A model generated the notes under the pieces. The model had not been told where the DNA came from. It worked only from the letters and a program-made list of their open reading frames with translations, and did no database searches. From SZUA-545 sp050297855 (lineage in GTDB: Bacteria > Campylobacterota > Campylobacteria > Campylobacterales > SZUA-545), in contig JBNKTC010000002.1 of the NCBI GenBank assembly GCA_050297855.1, positions 1 through 64,000 on the forward strand: a DNA stretch of 64,000 nt, read 5' to 3'. Positions 41,664 through 50,425 of this stretch are shown piece by piece. A program made the translations under genes and the position numbers. The stretch's first letter is position 1. Each line of letters opens with the position of its first letter.

Positions 41664-43775
41664 TTACACCAGGGCTGACGCGACGGTGTAGACGATAAAC
41701 GAGACCAGGTAAGCCGATCCCGTCGTAAAGAGGAAAAGGTAGGCAAGATACCTATAGCCCCCCGCCTCTTTGCTAAAGACGATCGATGCCGCCAGGCACG
41801 GAAGGTAGATCATGACAAAGGCGATAAAAGAGAGGGCGGACGCCACAGAGATATGTTTGCGCAGTTCCGTCACAAGCCCTTCGCTTGTCTCATCCACCTG
41901 ATCTCCCAGGGCGTAGAGGACGCCCAGTGTCGCTACGACCACCTCTTTGGCTGCCAGTCCCGTCTCCAGGGCAACGGTCATCTGCCAGTTGAATCCGATC
42001 GGTTCAAAAAGCGGTTCGGTCGCCTTGCCGATGATCCCCAGGTAGCTCTTCTCCAGCAGCTCCTTGTTGAGCAGGTTGGCAAGCTCTGCCTTTTCGGCTT
42101 CCGTTACGGCTTCGGCGATCTTGGCTTCATAGGCCGCGTGCAGTCCTGGCTGCTTGGGATAGGTGCTGGCAAACCAGATCAGTATCGATGCGGCGAGGAT
42201 AAAGGTCCCCGCCTTTTTCAGATACATCATCGATTTGGAGTAGACTGTATGCCAGATCAGTTTGAGTGAGGGCATACGGTATTTTGGCATCTCCATGACA
42301 AAGGGCTCTTCATCCCCTTTGAATACGAAGCTTCGCAGGAACTTGGCGGCAAAGAGTCCCAGGATCGCCCCGGCAAGGTAGATAGCAAAGAGGATATTCC
42401 CCGCATTCTCCTCGGCAAAGAAAGCCCCGATGAAGAGGACATACACAGGCAGCCGCGCCCCGCAGCTCATAAAGCCGATGATAAAGAGGGTGATGAGACG
42501 GTCTTTTTCGTTTTTCAGGGTCCGTGCCGCCATATAGGCGGGAACGGAGCAGCCAAAGCCGGTAACCAGGGGGATAAAGGATTTTCCGTGCAGGCCGAAG
42601 CGGTGGAAGAAGCCGTCCAGCAGAAATGCGATCCGCGCCATATAGCCCGTGCCTTCGAGCAGGGCGATCCCCAGGAAAAGGATCATGATGTTGGGCAGGA
42701 AGAGTACGACGGCCCCCACCCCGGCGATGATCCCGTCGACGATCAGGGAGGCGAGGGCCTCGTTTTGGATCAGTCCGCCTACCTTCTCGCCCAGTGTCGC
42801 GAAGAAGCCGTCGATGTACTCCATCGGGATCGATCCCAGTTCGAAGGTAAGCTGGAAAAGCGACCACATAAAAAAGAGGAAGATCGGGATGCCGGCATAT
42901 TTGTTGATCAGGATGGCGTCGATCTTCTGGGTGATGTTCTTTTTCTCTACGGTACTGAGGGTCACCGCTTCGGTGTATATCCCCTTGGCAAAGGCGTGTT
43001 TCTCCTCGATAAAGATCTCACTGATATCTTTGGTATCGTAGTGGATATACATATGCTCCAGGGCTTCACGCATGATCGGGAGCAGTTCGATCCAGAGGGG
43101 CTCTTCTTTGAGAGTCTTATAGGTCGCCCGCTCCTCTTTGAGCAGTTTGATGGCCAGGTCACGGTGGACCATCTCCCCGAAATAGCGCTTCTCATCCAGG
43201 AATCGGGTGATCGCACCGATCTCCTCTTCGATGACGTCGCTGAAGACCAGTTTGGACGGCCGGGCCGGCTTTTCAAAGGTTTCGATCGCTTCGGCAATAA
43301 GCGCATCGATCCCCAGCTTTGTCATGGCTGAGACCTTGATCACGGGTAGGCCCAGGACGTCTGCGATGATATTCTCATCGATCTTCAGCCCCTCTTTTTC
43401 CGCTTCGTCGGTCATGTTAAGCGTGACGATCATCTTCCGGTTCAGTTCCAGGAGCTCGGTCGTCAGCAACAGGTTCTTTTCCAGGTTCGTGGAGTCGAGG
43501 ACATTGATAATAATGTCGTATTCGTCTGTCTCCAGGAAGTTTTTGGTCACCTTTTCGTCAGGCGAGTAGTCGTTTAGGGAGTAGGTCCCGGGAAGATCGA
43601 TGATATTGATCCGATAGTCGTCCGTTTCGAAGAAGGCTTCGGCCTTTTCGACGGTCACACCGGTGAAGTTGCCCACATGCAGCCGGGCATTGCTGATGGA
43701 GTTGATCAACATACTCTTCCCCACATTGGGCTGCCCCACGAGAGCGATACGGATCAGCTGTTTCTCTTTTTTCAT
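41664..43775 (-). CDS. feoB: Ferrous iron transporter FeoB
   Basis: A 703-residue inner-membrane protein: N-terminal GTPase domain with G1 GQPNVGKS, G2 Thr in GVTVE, G3 DLPGTYS and G4 NMTD, a helical regulatory part, then about eight membrane helices with two Gate-type repeats (GTGYMARIAFLLDG; PLVTGFGCSVPAYMA). It takes up ferrous iron. It overlaps feoA by 4 bases. A Fur-type dyad lies upstream of feoA. Confidence 0.96.
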   Translation of the reverse strand: MKKEKQLIRIALVGQPNVGKSMLINSISNARLHVGNFTGVTVEKAEAFFETDDYRINIIDLPGTYSLNDYSPDEKVTKNFLETDEYDIIINVLDSTNLEKNLLLTTELLELNRKMIVTLNMTDEAEKEGLKIDENIIADVLGLPVIKVSAMTKLGIDALIAEAIETFEKPARPSKLVFSDVIEEEIGAITRFLDEKRYFGEMVHRDLAIKLLKEERATYKTLKEEPLWIELLPIMREALEHMYIHYDTKDISEIFIEEKHAFAKGIYTEAVTLSTVEKKNITQKIDAILINKYAGIPIFLFFMWSLFQLTFELGSIPMEYIDGFFATLGEKVGGLIQNEALASLIVDGIIAGVGAVVLFLPNIMILFLGIALLEGTGYMARIAFLLDGFFHRFGLHGKSFIPLVTGFGCSVPAYMAARTLKNEKDRLITLFIIGFMSCGARLPVYVLFIGAFFAEENAGNILFAIYLAGAILGLFAAKFLRSFVFKGDEEPFVMEMPKYRMPSLKLIWHTVYSKSMMYLKKAGTFILAASILIWFASTYPKQPGLHAAYEAKIAEAVTEAEKAELANLLNKELLEKSYLGIIGKATEPLFEPIGFNWQMTVALETGLAAKEVVVATLGVLYALGDQVDETSEGLVTELRKHISVASALSFIAFVMIYLPCLAASIVFSKEAGGYRYLAYLFLFTTGSAYLVSFIVYTVASALV

Positions 43776-43993
43776 CGGGTCACCTCGATCTGTGCGGCCT
43801 CTTCCAGTCGCAGGGCGATCATCGTCGCATCAATCGTTATCTTAATCGTTTTTTTTGCAGGGGAGTACTCCTCCACCTGAATATCTGCCCCACGGATCAC
43901 ACCAAAAGACATCAGCCGGCCTTTTAGCCCGCTTTCGGCATCGATCCGTATGATTCTGGCCTTCTGGCCCTTTTCAAGTTCGCTAAGTCGCAT
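43772..43993 (-). CDS. feoA: FeoA
   Basis: A 73-residue SH3-like protein (MRLSELEKGQKARIIRIDAE; LMSFGVIRGADIQVEEYSP), partner of FeoB. The LMSFGVIRGADI segment is the FeoA family core. First gene of the feoA-feoB operon; the gap upstream holds the Fur-type site. Confidence 0.93.
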   Translation of the reverse strand: MRLSELEKGQKARIIRIDAESGLKGRLMSFGVIRGADIQVEEYSPAKKTIKITIDATMIALRLEEAAQIEVTR

Positions 43994-44098
43994 CTGAAAT
44001 TTTCCATTCTTTAAACAAGGGACCGCTATTTCTGCAGGGTCCCAATATAATTGTATTATGCATATTTTATTCGATTAAGACTTAAAATATAATAATAC

Positions 44099-44113
44099 TG
44101 ATAATTGTTATCA
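44099..44113 (-). promoter_or_regulatory. Fur-box-like dyad upstream of feoAB
   Basis: TGATAATTGTTATCA fits the 7-1-7 Fur pattern (TGATAAT-N-ATTATCA) with one mismatch. It lies about 106 bases before the feoA ATG, beside an AT-rich stretch with several possible -10 boxes. Confidence 0.7.
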
Positions 44114-44143
44114 AGAATAGGGGGGGTTTTTTTACTTTTGTAC

Positions 44144-44161
44144 CCCCGTCAATTGACGGGG
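44144..44161. repeat. Perfect 18-bp palindrome at the end of the DsrE-like gene
   Basis: CCCCGTCAATTGACGGGG is fully symmetric and spans the last codons and TGA stop of the minus-strand gene at 44149. As RNA it forms a tight hairpin, but no T-run follows on the minus strand. Confidence 0.6.
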
Positions 44162-44607
44162 ACGTAGGCGTATCCCAGGTTCTGCCATTTGACCAGGCCG
44201 ACCATGGCCGACTGGATCGGGGTGACGAAGTTGTAGATATCTTCGGAAAGGATGCCGCGTCGCTGCATACCGACCTTGCACATCTCAAACGTGATGCCGT
44301 ATTCTTTGCGCAGGTCGGCCAGCTTTTCCTTTAGCTCTTCCTGGGCGTTTGCCAGTTGTTCATCGGCCCAGAATTTTGTGTTTTCGAGGTTGGCGACAAA
44401 AAACTTGTAGGCACCGCCGTGGATCACAACGGCGATCTCGACGCTGTCGCCCTTTTGTTTAAAATACCTGGCAGTTCCGGGAAGACCGCCGAGCAGGCGC
44501 GTCTTGACGGTCTCCAGGTCATCCGTCGTCAGGTCGATGACAATCTTCTGGGACGCGGCAGGCAGGAGGGTGGCAAAACATAACAGCAGGGGAAAGAAAA
44601 AACGCAT
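44149..44607 (-). CDS. Exported DsrE-like protein
   Basis: A 152-residue protein with a signal peptide (MRFFFPLLLCFATLLPAASQ) and a DsrE/DsrF-like fold: KIVIDLTTDDLETVKTRL, VEIAVVIHGGAYKFF, LRKEYGITFEMCKVGMQ (with the conserved Cys) and YNFVTPIQSAMVGLVKWQ. DsrE-type proteins handle sulfur as persulfides; this exported subgroup is common in sulfur-oxidising bacteria, though its exact reaction is unproven. Start ATG 44607 follows AAGGAG. It has its own TATAAT. Confidence 0.87.
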   Translation of the reverse strand: MRFFFPLLLCFATLLPAASQKIVIDLTTDDLETVKTRLLGGLPGTARYFKQKGDSVEIAVVIHGGAYKFFVANLENTKFWADEQLANAQEELKEKLADLRKEYGITFEMCKVGMQRRGILSEDIYNFVTPIQSAMVGLVKWQNLGYAYVPVN

Positions 44608-44634
44608 AGGAACTCCTTGGCTGGATAGTAGATG

Positions 44635-44640
44635 ATTATA
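44635..44640 (-). promoter_or_regulatory. -10 element (TATAAT) for the DsrE-like gene
   Basis: Minus strand TTGTATAATCATC, 28 bases before the start, with TTACAC about 16 bases upstream as a possible -35. Confidence 0.6.
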
Positions 44641-44671
44641 CAATTTTGGCGTAAGAGTGTAAATAATGTGT

Positions 44672-44712
44672 AAAAGGAAGGAGCCGCAACCCGGAGCTAA
44701 ACGGGTCGCGGC
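44672..44712 (-). terminator. Rho-independent-type terminator downstream of the gene at 44848
   Basis: On the minus strand GCCGC-G-ACCCG, an 8-base loop, CGGGT-T-GCGGC, then TCCTTCCTTTT. It lies about 135 bases after the stop of the gene at 44848 and insulates the DsrE-like gene. Confidence 0.65.
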
Positions 44713-44847
44713 GTTTAAGGCTTAACGTTTTGTACACATTTCAAAAGGGGTTTCTCAAATGTGAATGGATATTCTAGGGAAACGTCATGAAAAAATCATT
44801 AAGAAATTACTTATTTTTTTTATAAATTAGACTAATAGTGCCAGAAC

Positions 44848-45327
44848 TTAAAATTTGAGGGAGTCGTAGACGACGAGGCCGTACTGATCGTTGATCCGGT
44901 AGAAGGTGGAGTCTTCGGTGATATAGAGCTTGTTGATCGGGGCGAGCTGAATGTAGCTGTCTTTGGCTACCTTGATGTTGTTTTCCAGGAAAAAACGGCG
45001 GATATTGACGAACTTGATCTGGTTGACGAACTTATACTCAAAGGCGTTGTAGAGCGACATCCGTTTGTAGTTAAAGAGGTGGCTGTCGGCATTGAGCATG
45101 TTGCTGGCATACTGTGTGGGGAGGTAGCCGTCCAGTTTTGTCAGGGACTCTTCGACCCACTGGTGCTTTTCCGGAAGGGTGTGGCGCTTGATAAAGACGT
45201 ATCGCGGGCCCAGTTTGATATATTCACAGCGGTCCCAGTACCGGTAAGTCGGATTGCTGACACCCAGTTTGGTGTAGACCTCTTTCCATAACCAGTAATC
45301 ATCCAGTATATTATAAAACGCTGACAT
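44848..45327 (-). CDS. Conserved-type hypothetical protein
   Basis: A 159-residue soluble protein rich in Tyr, Phe and Asn (YWDRCEYIKLGPRYVFIKRH; NKLYITEDSTFYRINDQYG), without signal or membrane segment. I do not recognise the family. It has its own terminator, which supports it as a real single-gene unit. Confidence 0.65.
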   Translation of the reverse strand: MSAFYNILDDYWLWKEVYTKLGVSNPTYRYWDRCEYIKLGPRYVFIKRHTLPEKHQWVEESLTKLDGYLPTQYASNMLNADSHLFNYKRMSLYNAFEYKFVNQIKFVNIRRFFLENNIKVAKDSYIQLAPINKLYITEDSTFYRINDQYGLVVYDSLKF

Positions 45328-45428
45328 GCTTTAAACCCGTTCCGCCGATCTTTCGAGATATATGTTTAATGGTATCACAATATTTTTAAGTTTTAAACGG
45401 AACGGGGTCAACGGGAGGTAAACACCGT

Positions 45429-45878
45429 TTATGCGTGGCGGGTAAGAAAGCGGTGCAGCTGGTTGGCAAACTCGTGGGCGTCTTTTTGGCTGAAGGGGGG
45501 AGGGCCCTTGGTCGTCTCCCCGCTGTCGCGGATCGTCTCCATGAGATTGCGCATTGCCAGATACTGCTTGATGTTATCCGGGGTAAACGCTTCACCGCGG
45601 TGGTCGATGGCATGGGCATGTTTAGTGATGAGACGGTCGGCCAGGGGGATATCGGCCGTGATCACCAGGTCCCCCGCTTTGACCATCTCTACGATACGGT
45701 TGTCCGCTTCATCCGTTCCGGCATCGACGATGAGGTAGGTGATCGGGGCCGACGACTCCCCGAGGGTGATTTTTTTATTTGCAATGACGTAGGTCACCAG
45801 GCCCAGGCGTTCGATCGCACGCAGTACGATGGGCTTGAGAAGGTTGGGAAAAGCATCCCCGTCGATGTAGAGGGTCAC
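45429..45878 (-). CDS. YaiI/YqxD family protein (UPF0178)
   Basis: A 149-residue protein opening MTLYIDGDAFPNLLKPIVLR, with NADNRIVEMVKAGDLVITAD-type core (segment VKAGDLVITADIPLADRLI) and DHRGEAFTPDNIKQYLAMR. These are the UPF0178/YaiI marks. The fold is PIN/NYN-like, so a nuclease role is possible but unproven. Its start overlaps the stop of the gene upstream by 4 bases. Confidence 0.88.
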   Translation of the reverse strand: MTLYIDGDAFPNLLKPIVLRAIERLGLVTYVIANKKITLGESSAPITYLIVDAGTDEADNRIVEMVKAGDLVITADIPLADRLITKHAHAIDHRGEAFTPDNIKQYLAMRNLMETIRDSGETTKGPPPFSQKDAHEFANQLHRFLTRHA

Positions 45879-46372
45879 GGCTCGCCCGGGCGGTAGTTTA
45901 ACACTTTTTTGACCGTATCGACCGCGCAGAAGAAGATCGCATCAAAGAGCGGGTCCAGCCGGACTGTCTCGCCGCTGCCGGAAAAGGCATGCAGGCTTAG
46001 ACTGCTTTCCGGTGCGTTGCTTGCAGGTACGATTTCGAACGTGACGGGGGCCAGTGTCCGGACAAGGTTGAGGACGGTCTTGTAACTTTTATCATCCGGC
46101 GGCGGAAGCAGGGCAGCCTGCCGCTCCTCATCCAGACGGATTTTTTGCAGAAGGGTTATTTTGTCGCTAAAAAGTACTTTGCTCCATTTGACTGTGCCGT
46201 GGGGGGAACGGTAGGTGCAGTTTTTTGCTGTAAGGGGATGCGGTTTGCTCTTGCGTATCCCTTCAAGGAACTGGAGAAAAAAGTTTTTCCCGCCGAAGGC
46301 ATCGACATATTGCATCAGCTCCTGCTGATACGCCAGTTTCTGCTCTTCGTCGAGGGAGTTAAAATTGCACAT
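45875..46372 (-). CDS. Hypothetical protein upstream of yaiI
   Basis: A 165-residue soluble protein opening MCNFNSLDEEQKLAYQQELM, with no recognised family. AAGGAAG precedes the ATG, TATAAT lies at 46413, and the stop overlaps the yaiI-like start, so the two form a small operon. Confidence 0.65.
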   Translation of the reverse strand: MCNFNSLDEEQKLAYQQELMQYVDAFGGKNFFLQFLEGIRKSKPHPLTAKNCTYRSPHGTVKWSKVLFSDKITLLQKIRLDEERQAALLPPPDDKSYKTVLNLVRTLAPVTFEIVPASNAPESSLSLHAFSGSGETVRLDPLFDAIFFCAVDTVKKVLNYRPGEP

Positions 46373-46412
46373 TGTGCTTCCTTATTGATAAGTGTCTTTA
46401 AACGGTTGCCGC

Positions 46413-46418
46413 ATTATA
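46413..46418 (-). promoter_or_regulatory. -10 element (TATAAT) for the 46372-45429 gene pair
   Basis: The minus strand reads CCACTATAATGCGG, 41 bases before the ATG. The rest of the 46373-46624 gap shows nothing I can assign. Confidence 0.5.
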
Positions 46419-46624
46419 GTGGAAAAACCATTGGCCGTGTTACCGCGTTTATATCTTGAACAGGCGTGTCAAAAATGCGCATATCGCCCTAAACCGATCG
46501 GCTGACTGGTCTTCGGCAACAGGTACAGGAAGGTCAATAATTTTGATATAGTAAAAAAGACCGGATGACTCTGTAATTGCGGTTTGAATATGTATCGGTA
46601 GATGATGTTCAGCAAGTAAATAGA

Positions 46625-46701
46625 TGGTAGCAGAGGGGAGACTCGAACTCCCGACCTCGCACTTATGAGGCGCGCGCTCTAACCGGCTGAGCTACCCTGC
46701 C
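46625..46701 (-). tRNA. tRNA-Met(CAT)
   Basis: A 77-base tRNA with encoded CCA. Acceptor GGCAGGG pairs with CTCTGCT, the anticodon stem CGCGC/GTGCG holds loop CTCATAA, and the T arm is GGGAG-TTCGAGT-CTCCC. The CAT anticodon with normal acceptor pairing suggests elongator Met; tRNA-Ile with modified CAT is less likely. Confidence 0.93.
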
Positions 46702-46818
46702 ATCTTGTGAGGTCGAAATGATAGCTATTCAAAGCTTAAGTAAATATAAAAATTTGGTCATTTTTGGGGAGATATGTTAAAATCAGATATATTTTGACAA
46801 AAGAGGTAGATCGGTTTG

Positions 46819-47400
46819 ATGAAGCATGCCATAGCATTAACGGGGGGAATATCCACCGGTAAAAGCACCGTTGCGAGTATCCTGAAGCTTTACGGGTTCG
46901 AGGTGATCGATGCGGATGCCATTGCCCATGAAGTGCTTCAGAACGTCGCGGCAAAGGTGGCGGAGCTTTTCGGAAACGATTACGTACATGACGGGGTCGT
47001 TGACAGGAAAAAGCTGGGCGCGTTGATATTCAGCAATCCCGAAGAGAAGAAAAAATTGGAACAGCTTGTGCATCCGCTTATCCGAGAGGAGATCATGCGC
47101 CGTGCCGAGCGTTCCGAATCCCAGGGGGTGCCGTATTTTATCGATATCCCGCTCTTTTACGAGACGGGTGCGTATACAATCGATAAGGTGCTGGTGGTCT
47201 ATGCCCCGCGCCGGCTCCAGCTTGAACGGCTTGTCAAGCGCGACGGTTTTTCCGAGGAGGAGGCCACGAAGCGGATCGATGCCCAGATGGACATCGAGGA
47301 GAAACGCCGGCGGGCAGACTACGTGATCGACAATACAAAAGATATCGGCTACCTCACCGATCAATTAGAAGAATTTAGGAGAAAACTTGCAGATTTCTAA
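46819..47400 (+). CDS. coaE: Dephospho-CoA kinase
   Basis: A 193-residue P-loop kinase for the last step of coenzyme A synthesis. Walker A is GGISTGKST; other marks are VIDADAIAHEVL, VHPLIREEI, IPLFYETG and QMDIEEKRRRADYVIDN. ATG 46819 is chosen over the TTG just before it. The 3' end overlaps dapF by 14 bases. Confidence 0.94.
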   Translation: MKHAIALTGGISTGKSTVASILKLYGFEVIDADAIAHEVLQNVAAKVAELFGNDYVHDGVVDRKKLGALIFSNPEEKKKLEQLVHPLIREEIMRRAERSESQGVPYFIDIPLFYETGAYTIDKVLVVYAPRRLQLERLVKRDGFSEEEATKRIDAQMDIEEKRRRADYVIDNTKDIGYLTDQLEEFRRKLADF

Positions 47401-48151
47401 ATACAGTGCCAGCGGAAATGACTTTGTCATCTTCCATACTTTCCATAAAAAAGATCGAACAGAACTTGCAAGGAGACTCTGTAACCGTTTCGACGGGATC
47501 GGGGCGGACGGCATGATCGTGATCGTCCCCCACCACGATTTCAGTTTCGAGTGGCAGTTTTATAACGCCGACGGCAGTGAAGCGGCCATGTGCGGCAACG
47601 GCAGCCGTGCCGCAGCCCACTATGCCCATCAGGAGGGACTGGCTCCTGCACAGATGAAGTTCCTTACCGGTGCGGGGGTGATCAGCGCCGAGGTCGACGG
47701 CGATGTGGTCGAGAGCGAACTGACCCTGCCCAATGTCTTTAACGAGGCGCTGGAAGAGCAGGGACGCAGATGGTTTTTCGCTGATACGGGGGTGCCGCAC
47801 CTGGTGACCGAGATGTCCGATTACGATGAGTACGACCAGGCTGTGTGCGCCAAAATGCGGCATGCGCACAACGCCAACGTCAACTACGTGATGGAAAAGG
47901 ACGGTGCGCTGTATGTACGGACCTATGAACGGGGCGTGGAGGACGAGACGCTCGCCTGCGGGACCGGGATGGCGGCGGCCTTTTTGTATATGAACAGCCT
48001 TGGAAAGGTGGGTGATACGGCTGCGGTCTATCCGCCGAGTAAAGAGGAGCTGACGCTCCGTATCAAAGACGGCAAGCTCTTTTTAAAAGGGAGTGTCAGT
48101 AACGTCTTTAATGTAGTTAAGAATCTTAAAAGCGTGTTAACGGCGCATTGA
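47387..48151 (+). CDS. dapF: Diaminopimelate epimerase
   Basis: A 254-residue enzyme converting LL- to meso-diaminopimelate for peptidoglycan and lysine. The two catalytic Cys are in AMCGNGSRAAA and LACGTGMAAA; KYSASGNDFVIF and FDGIGADGM are also typical. The TTG start has AGGAG at a good distance and lies inside coaE. Confidence 0.95.
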   Translation: MQISKYSASGNDFVIFHTFHKKDRTELARRLCNRFDGIGADGMIVIVPHHDFSFEWQFYNADGSEAAMCGNGSRAAAHYAHQEGLAPAQMKFLTGAGVISAEVDGDVVESELTLPNVFNEALEEQGRRWFFADTGVPHLVTEMSDYDEYDQAVCAKMRHAHNANVNYVMEKDGALYVRTYERGVEDETLACGTGMAAAFLYMNSLGKVGDTAAVYPPSKEELTLRIKDGKLFLKGSVSNVFNVVKNLKSVLTAH

Positions 48152-48152
48152 G

Positions 48153-48158
48153 TATAAT
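48153..48158 (+). promoter_or_regulatory. -10 element (TATAAT) for the glucosaminidase gene
   Basis: GAGTATAATAG lies just past the dapF stop and 26 bases before the TTG at 48185. Confidence 0.55.
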
Positions 48159-48184
48159 AGAATAATCCAAGGAAAAGGTAACGG

Positions 48185-48943
48185 TTGAAACGAATCTTTT
48201 ATCCGGTAGTAATATGGTTTCTATTGGCAATGTCTCTGAATGGAGCGGACGGGATGACAAAACGCGAGGTGCTGGCCTATGTCGACTCGCTTGGCATGCC
48301 CGACTGGTATTATGAGATCAAAGATGTAAAAGAGGCGAAAAAAGCCTTCGTTGAATACCTGCTTCCGATCATTAAAAAAGAGAATCAGAAGATCGAAGAG
48401 GAGCGGGCTCTTGTGGAGGGGATGTTCTCCAAGAGTTTTTTCGAGTGGAGCAGGCTGGAGGTTCTGAAGATCTCCCGCCTTGCCAAAAAGTACAAGATCC
48501 GTTCCATCTATGATTCCAGAACTTTCAAAAAGCGGGTCGCACCCATCCCTGTCTCCCTTGTCCTTGCCCAGGCCGCAGTAGAAAGCGGTTGGGGAAAAAG
48601 CCGTTTTGTCAAAGATGCCAACAATATCTTCGGCCACTGGACCTTCGGCAAACTGGGGATCGTCCCCAAAAAACGTGACAGCAATAAAAAACATAAACTC
48701 AAACTCTTTAAAAACATCTCCGAATCGGTCGCCACCTATATGCTGAACCTCAATCGTAACCGTGCCTACCGGGAGTTTAGGAGCGAACGGTATGCCCATA
48801 TGATCAGCGGTCGGGAGTATACGGGTGAAGTAGCCGCAGAGAACATGCGGCGCTATTCGCAGATCGGCATGGAGTATGTCAAGATCATTAAGAGCGTGAT
48901 TATGGAGAATGAGCTGCACCTGCTGGATAGCAGTAACGTATAA
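48185..48943 (+). CDS. Bax-like exported glucosaminidase
   Basis: A 252-residue exported protein: signal peptide (about 1-21), helical region (about 50-95), then a GH73-like domain with the catalytic Glu in AQAAVESGWGKSRF, NNIFGHWTF, and YMLNLNRNRAYREFR. It matches the Bax/FlgJ-type N-acetylglucosaminidases that cut peptidoglycan. TTG start behind AAAGG. A strong terminator follows. Confidence 0.88.
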   Translation: MKRIFYPVVIWFLLAMSLNGADGMTKREVLAYVDSLGMPDWYYEIKDVKEAKKAFVEYLLPIIKKENQKIEEERALVEGMFSKSFFEWSRLEVLKISRLAKKYKIRSIYDSRTFKKRVAPIPVSLVLAQAAVESGWGKSRFVKDANNIFGHWTFGKLGIVPKKRDSNKKHKLKLFKNISESVATYMLNLNRNRAYREFRSERYAHMISGREYTGEVAAENMRRYSQIGMEYVKIIKSVIMENELHLLDSSNV

Positions 48944-48944
48944 A

Positions 48945-48979
48945 AGCAGGCCCTTTGGGGACCTGCTGAGAAGTTTTTT
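48945..48979. terminator. Bidirectional terminator between the glucosaminidase and prfA
   Basis: AGCAGG (48945-48950) pairs with CCTGCT (48962-48967), with CCC/GGG inside. On + it is followed by GAGAAGTTTTTT, on - by TTTTA, so it can end both convergent messages. Confidence 0.75.
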
Positions 48980-50045
48980 AGAGGCCTGCTGCTTTGATTG
49001 CTTCGGCCTGGTAGTAGGAGATGAGCGGATCGACGATCTCGTCCATCAGTCCGCCGCTGGTGATCTCTTCAAGTCGGTAGAGTGTCAGACCGATGCGGTG
49101 GTCGGTGATCCGGTTCTGGGGGTAGTTGTAGGTCCGGATACGTCCGCTCCGGTCCCCGCTTCCCACCTGGGCTTTCCGGTCGGCCCCCTCTTTTTCCATC
49201 TGCTCCTGCATCTGGATATCATAAAGGCGTGCCTTTAGGACCTTCATCGCCTTTTCGCGGTTTTTGTGCTGGGATTTCTGGTCCTGGTTCGTGACGACGA
49301 TACCGGTGGGAAGGTGCGTGATGCGCACCGCACTGTCGGTAGTGTTGACGCTCTGGCCGCCGCAGCCGCTGGAGCGCATGACGTCGATCTTAAGGTCGTT
49401 GGGGTTGATCTCGATCTCCACGTCGTCGACTTCGGGCATGACGGCCACGGTGACGGCGGAGGTGTGGACGCGCCCCTGGGATTCGGTCTGGGGGACCCGC
49501 TGGACACGGTGTGTCCCCGACTCGTATTTCAGGCGGCTGTAGACCCCTTCGCCTTTGATCAGGACAATGATCTCCTTGTAGCCGTTGTGATCACTTTCGC
49601 TGGAAGAGGTGATCTCCGCTTTCCATCCCTTAAGGTCGGCGTAGCGGATGTAGGTCCTAAAGAGGTCCCCGGCAAAGATCGCCGCTTCGTCTCCACCGGT
49701 CCCCGCGCGGATCTCCAGGTAGATATTCTTATCGTCATTGGGATCTTTGGGGATCAGGAGGACCTTGATCTCCTCTTCAAGCTGCTCTTTTAACGGTTCG
49801 AGCTCTTTGAGCTCCTCTTTGGCCAATTCGCCCAGCTCATCGTCGCTGAGGAGTTCTTTGTTCTCTTCGATGCTGTCAAGGGTGTCGATATAGCGGGTGG
49901 CGGCTTTGTAAAGAGGTTCAAGAGATGACTGCTCTTTGGAGATCTCAGTCATCTTCTTGATGTCGTTGGTTATGTCAGGAGAGCTCAGGAGGTCCGATAT
50001 CTCATGATACCGGTCAATGAAGGGTTGAAGTCTCTCTTTTAGCAT
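48978..50045 (-). CDS. prfA: Peptide chain release factor 1
   Basis: A 355-residue release factor with the GGQ motif in SSGCGGQSVNTTDSAVRITH and EIRAGTGGDEAAIFAGDL. It ends translation at UAA and UAG. Second gene after rpsT, 12 bases apart. Confidence 0.96.
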   Translation of the reverse strand: MLKERLQPFIDRYHEISDLLSSPDITNDIKKMTEISKEQSSLEPLYKAATRYIDTLDSIEENKELLSDDELGELAKEELKELEPLKEQLEEEIKVLLIPKDPNDDKNIYLEIRAGTGGDEAAIFAGDLFRTYIRYADLKGWKAEITSSSESDHNGYKEIIVLIKGEGVYSRLKYESGTHRVQRVPQTESQGRVHTSAVTVAVMPEVDDVEIEINPNDLKIDVMRSSGCGGQSVNTTDSAVRITHLPTGIVVTNQDQKSQHKNREKAMKVLKARLYDIQMQEQMEKEGADRKAQVGSGDRSGRIRTYNYPQNRITDHRIGLTLYRLEEITSGGLMDEIVDPLISYYQAEAIKAAGL

Positions 50046-50057
50046 AAAGGGGGAAAC

Positions 50058-50312
50058 TTACTGGATTTTGTTTACAAAAAGAGCCAGTCGACTTACTTTT
50101 CTGGAAGCAGTCTCTTTTTTCAGGATACCTTTTGATACCATTTTATGAAGTTCTTTGTTCGCAACTTTGAAGTTAGCTTCCGCTTCTTCTTTGCTTGTGG
50201 ATTGAACAACCGCTTTGATGATGTTTCTCATTTTTGTTCTGTATGCACGGTTTCTTTCTGTTCTTACCGCAGTTTGTTTGATTCTTTTTAGTGCTGACTT
50301 ATGGTTTGCCAT
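50058..50312 (-). CDS. rpsT: Ribosomal protein S20
   Basis: An 84-residue basic helical protein (MANHKSALKRIKQTAVRTER; ILKKETASRKVSRLALFVNK). rpsT-prfA is a common Campylobacterota pair. The codon use is AT-richer than that of neighbours, as in other ribosomal genes here. Confidence 0.96.
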   Translation of the reverse strand: MANHKSALKRIKQTAVRTERNRAYRTKMRNIIKAVVQSTSKEEAEANFKVANKELHKMVSKGILKKETASRKVSRLALFVNKIQ

Positions 50313-50425
50313 TGATTGGATTCCTTTGGTTTAATCGTACTTAGGTACTTATTTTGGTAGAATCATACCCAACGGAAGTTTAAAATTAAATTAAAATAAA
50401 TTTAATATTTGTTTAAGGAAAAAAT

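Noticed and set aside
46373..46624. Possible small RNA in the gap before tRNA-Met
   Set aside because: Apart from a -10 box near 46413 I found no strong hairpin, terminator or known RNA signature.
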